A DNA stretch of 64,000 nt from Prosthecodimorpha hirschii (GTDB lineage Bacteria > Pseudomonadota > Alphaproteobacteria > Rhizobiales > Ancalomicrobiaceae): assembly GCF_001305515.1 (NCBI RefSeq), contig NZ_LJYW01000001.1:978307-1042306 (forward strand), written 5' to 3'. Under the pieces are notes generated by a model. That model was not told where the DNA came from. It was given only the letters and a program-made list of their open reading frames with translations, and searched no databases. The position numbers and the translations under genes are program-made. Position 1 is the first letter of the stretch; the number at the start of each line of letters is the position of its first letter. Shown here one piece after another: positions 62,732 through 64,000 of the stretch.

Positions 62732-63598
62732 ATGCGCTCCCTGCTTTTCGTCCCCGGCGACAGCCCGCGCAAGCTCGACAAGGGCTTCGCGTCGGGCGCC
62801 GACATCCTGCTGATCGACCTGGAGGATTCCGTGGCCCCGGCGGCCAAGGCCGAAGCCCGGCGGGTGGCCGCCGAATTCCTGGCCAGCCGGATCCCGGAGC
62901 CGGCGCGCCCGCGCCTTTACGTCCGTGTCAATGCGCTCGACACCGGGCTGACCGACGCCGATCTCGATGCCGTGATCGCGGCCGGCGCGGAGGGCATCAT
63001 GCTGCCCAAGGCCTGCGGCGGGCCGGACGTGACCCGGCTCGATGCCAAGATCGCGGTGCGCGAGGCGGAGACCGGGCGGGCCGACGGCGCGGCGCGGATC
63101 ATCGCCATCGCCACCGAGACCGCCGAGGCGGTGTTCCGGACCGGCACCTATCGGGGCGCCTCGCATCGGCTCGAGGGCCTCGCCTGGGGCGGGGAGGATC
63201 TCGCCGCCGATATCGGCGCGGCCAACCGGGACGAGGCGGGCGCGTGGCTGGAGACCTTCCGGTTCGCCCGGACCATGAACCTGCTCGGCGCGGTCGCCGC
63301 GGAGGTCACGCCGATCGACACGGTCTATGTCGACTTCCGCAACGAGGCCGGGCTCGCCGCCGAGTGCCGGGCGGCCGTGCGCGACGGCTACACGGCCAAG
63401 ATGGCGATCCATCCGGCCCAGGTTCCGGTGATCAATGCCGCCTTCACGCCCTCCGAAGCCGCGCTGGCGGAAGCCCGCGCGATCGTCGCGGCCTTCGCGG
63501 CGGCCGGCGATGCCGGCGTGATCGGGATCGACGGCAAGATGTTCGACCGCCCGCATCTGAAGCGCGCCGAGCGGCTGATCGCGCGCGCCGGCGGCTGA
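62732..63598 (+). CDS. HpcH/HpaI-type CoA-ester lyase (citrate lyase beta family)
   Basis: The 288-residue TIM-barrel protein has SLLFVPGDSPRKLDKGFASGADILLIDLEDSV (about 3-34), LYVRVNALDTG, GIMLPKACG, IATETAEAV with the metal Glu, and MAIHPAQVPVINAAF. It matches malyl/citramalyl/methylmalyl-CoA lyases. It cleaves or thioesterifies 3-hydroxyacyl-CoAs, and with the MaoC partner could process mesaconyl-CoA-like intermediates. A strong hairpin ends the transcript. Confidence 0.88.
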   Translation: MRSLLFVPGDSPRKLDKGFASGADILLIDLEDSVAPAAKAEARRVAAEFLASRIPEPARPRLYVRVNALDTGLTDADLDAVIAAGAEGIMLPKACGGPDVTRLDAKIAVREAETGRADGAARIIAIATETAEAVFRTGTYRGASHRLEGLAWGGEDLAADIGAANRDEAGAWLETFRFARTMNLLGAVAAEVTPIDTVYVDFRNEAGLAAECRAAVRDGYTAKMAIHPAQVPVINAAFTPSEAALAEARAIVAAFAAAGDAGVIGIDGKMFDRPHLKRAERLIARAGG

Positions 63599-63628
63599 GA
63601 GGCTCCGATCGGGTGCCTGTAGACGTCA

Positions 63629-63662
63629 GAAGGCCCGGGACGCGGACGCATCCCGGGCCTTC
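63629..63662. terminator. Bidirectional terminator
   Basis: GAAGGCCCGGGA (63629-63640) and TCCCGGGCCTTC (63651-63662) form a 12-bp perfect stem with a 10-nt loop between the convergent CoA-lyase and bioY genes. Confidence 0.8.
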
Positions 63663-63693
63663 AGTCATTTCGAGAACCCGATCCGATCGCCGG

Positions 63694-64000
63694 TCAGGCG
63701 CGGCTCGGCACCTTGCGGGCGGCCTCGTAGGTCGCCACCGCCAGGGCGGTCTTGACGACCGAGCCGACGAAGAAGGGCACCACGCCGAGCGCGATCGCCT
63801 TGTCGGCGCCGACCAGATAGGCGAGCCAGGCGACGCCGGGCACGAACACCACCGCATGGGCGAGCGTGAAGGCCAGGATCGAGGTGCCGAGCGAGCGGCC
63901 GAGGCCGCGCTCCATGGCGTAGCCGATCATCCAGGCGGAGATCACGAAGCCGATCAGGTAGCCGCCGGTCGGACCCATCATCTTGGCGAGGCCGAAGCCG
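63694..64000 (-). CDS. bioY: BioY family biotin transporter, 5' end outside the window
   Basis: The C-terminal 102 or so residues of a BioY protein are present. GLAKMMGPTGGYLIGFVISAWMIGY contains the GPTGGYLxGF signature, followed by HAVVFVPGVAWLAYLVGADKAIALGVVPFFVGSVVKT. BioY is the substrate-binding membrane subunit of the biotin ECF transporter. The reading frame is open across the window edge, so the gene is incomplete only because the sequence stops. Confidence 0.9.
   Translation of the reverse strand, partial: GFGLAKMMGPTGGYLIGFVISAWMIGYAMERGLGRSLGTSILAFTLAHAVVFVPGVAWLAYLVGADKAIALGVVPFFVGSVVKTALAVATYEAARKVPSRA

Overview
This is a GC-rich (my estimate is near 70%), gene-dense bacterial chromosome segment. 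The gene content suggests an alphaproteobacterium, probably of the order Hyphomicrobiales (Rhizobiales). Pointers are a soxBDAG sarcosine oxidase operon, TRAP and branched-chain-amino-acid-type ABC importers, COG5631-type MarR, DUF3085, DUF1203, DUF2336 and CsbD proteins, a GGAAC-N16-CGTT (EcfG-type) promoter, and the CCCCTCATCC...CTTCTCCCCC palindromic intergenic repeats usual in this order. No rRNA, CRISPR array, complete insertion sequence or replication origin was seen.

Layout. 1-9.8 kb: a TetR-controlled acyl-CoA operon (crotonase, acyl-CoA ligase, two hot-dog dehydratases, alpha/beta hydrolase; five successive 4-bp ATGA/GTGA overlaps), then a five-gene ABC importer. Together they look like uptake and CoA activation of an organic acid. 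10-13.3 kb: an MFS carrier, a GntR/FCD regulator and an M29/NicX-like metalloprotein. 13.3-14.7 kb: intergenic repeats and an AT-rich islet with a DUF3085 gene. 14.7-30.9 kb: a second catabolic region. It holds a 2-hydroxyacid dehydrogenase, a GntR regulator and an alpha/beta hydrolase. Then comes a seven-gene operon: two CoA-transferases, a thiolase-like protein without the catalytic Cys, its DUF35 partner, a fused double CoA-transferase, an SMP-30 lactonase and a hydrolase. A divergent dehydrogenase/amidohydrolase-SDR pair and a further hydrolase follow. TGTCGACA sites link the promoters at 12.2 and 27.7-27.9 kb.

31-35 kb: tRNA-Gly(TCC), an integrase pseudogene and tRNA-Tyr(GTA), followed by a SUKH-like gene, rlmB-type methyltransferase, DUF1203 and tRNA-Thr(TGT). 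35.5-38.5 kb: a glycosyltransferase-methyltransferase fusion and a Tad-type protein with a vWA domain. 38.5-45.8 kb: a TRAP transporter and MarR regulator divergent from a fused hydantoinase/oxoprolinase. 46-47.5 kb: small stress-type genes. 47.6-54.2 kb: soxBDAG plus sdaA, turning sarcosine into glycine/C1 units and serine into pyruvate. 54.5-64 kb: a SnoaL-like protein, a cytochrome c' gene broken by an 85-bp tandem duplication, a dihaem cytochrome c, cutA, nadK, an Hpt protein, DUF2336, a lytic transglycosylase, a MaoC/CoA-lyase pair and a truncated bioY.

Most unusual points: the frameshifting but potentially reversible 85-bp duplication in the cytochrome; a 119-bp intergenic repeat in two inverted copies about 16 kb apart (87% identical, counted by eye); repeated short tandem amplifications (24, 18, 18 and 14 bp) inside genes; the Cys-less thiolase/DUF35 pair with a half-degenerate fused CoA-transferase; and a putative TGTCGACA regulon. 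All functional assignments come from motif recognition, not database searches.
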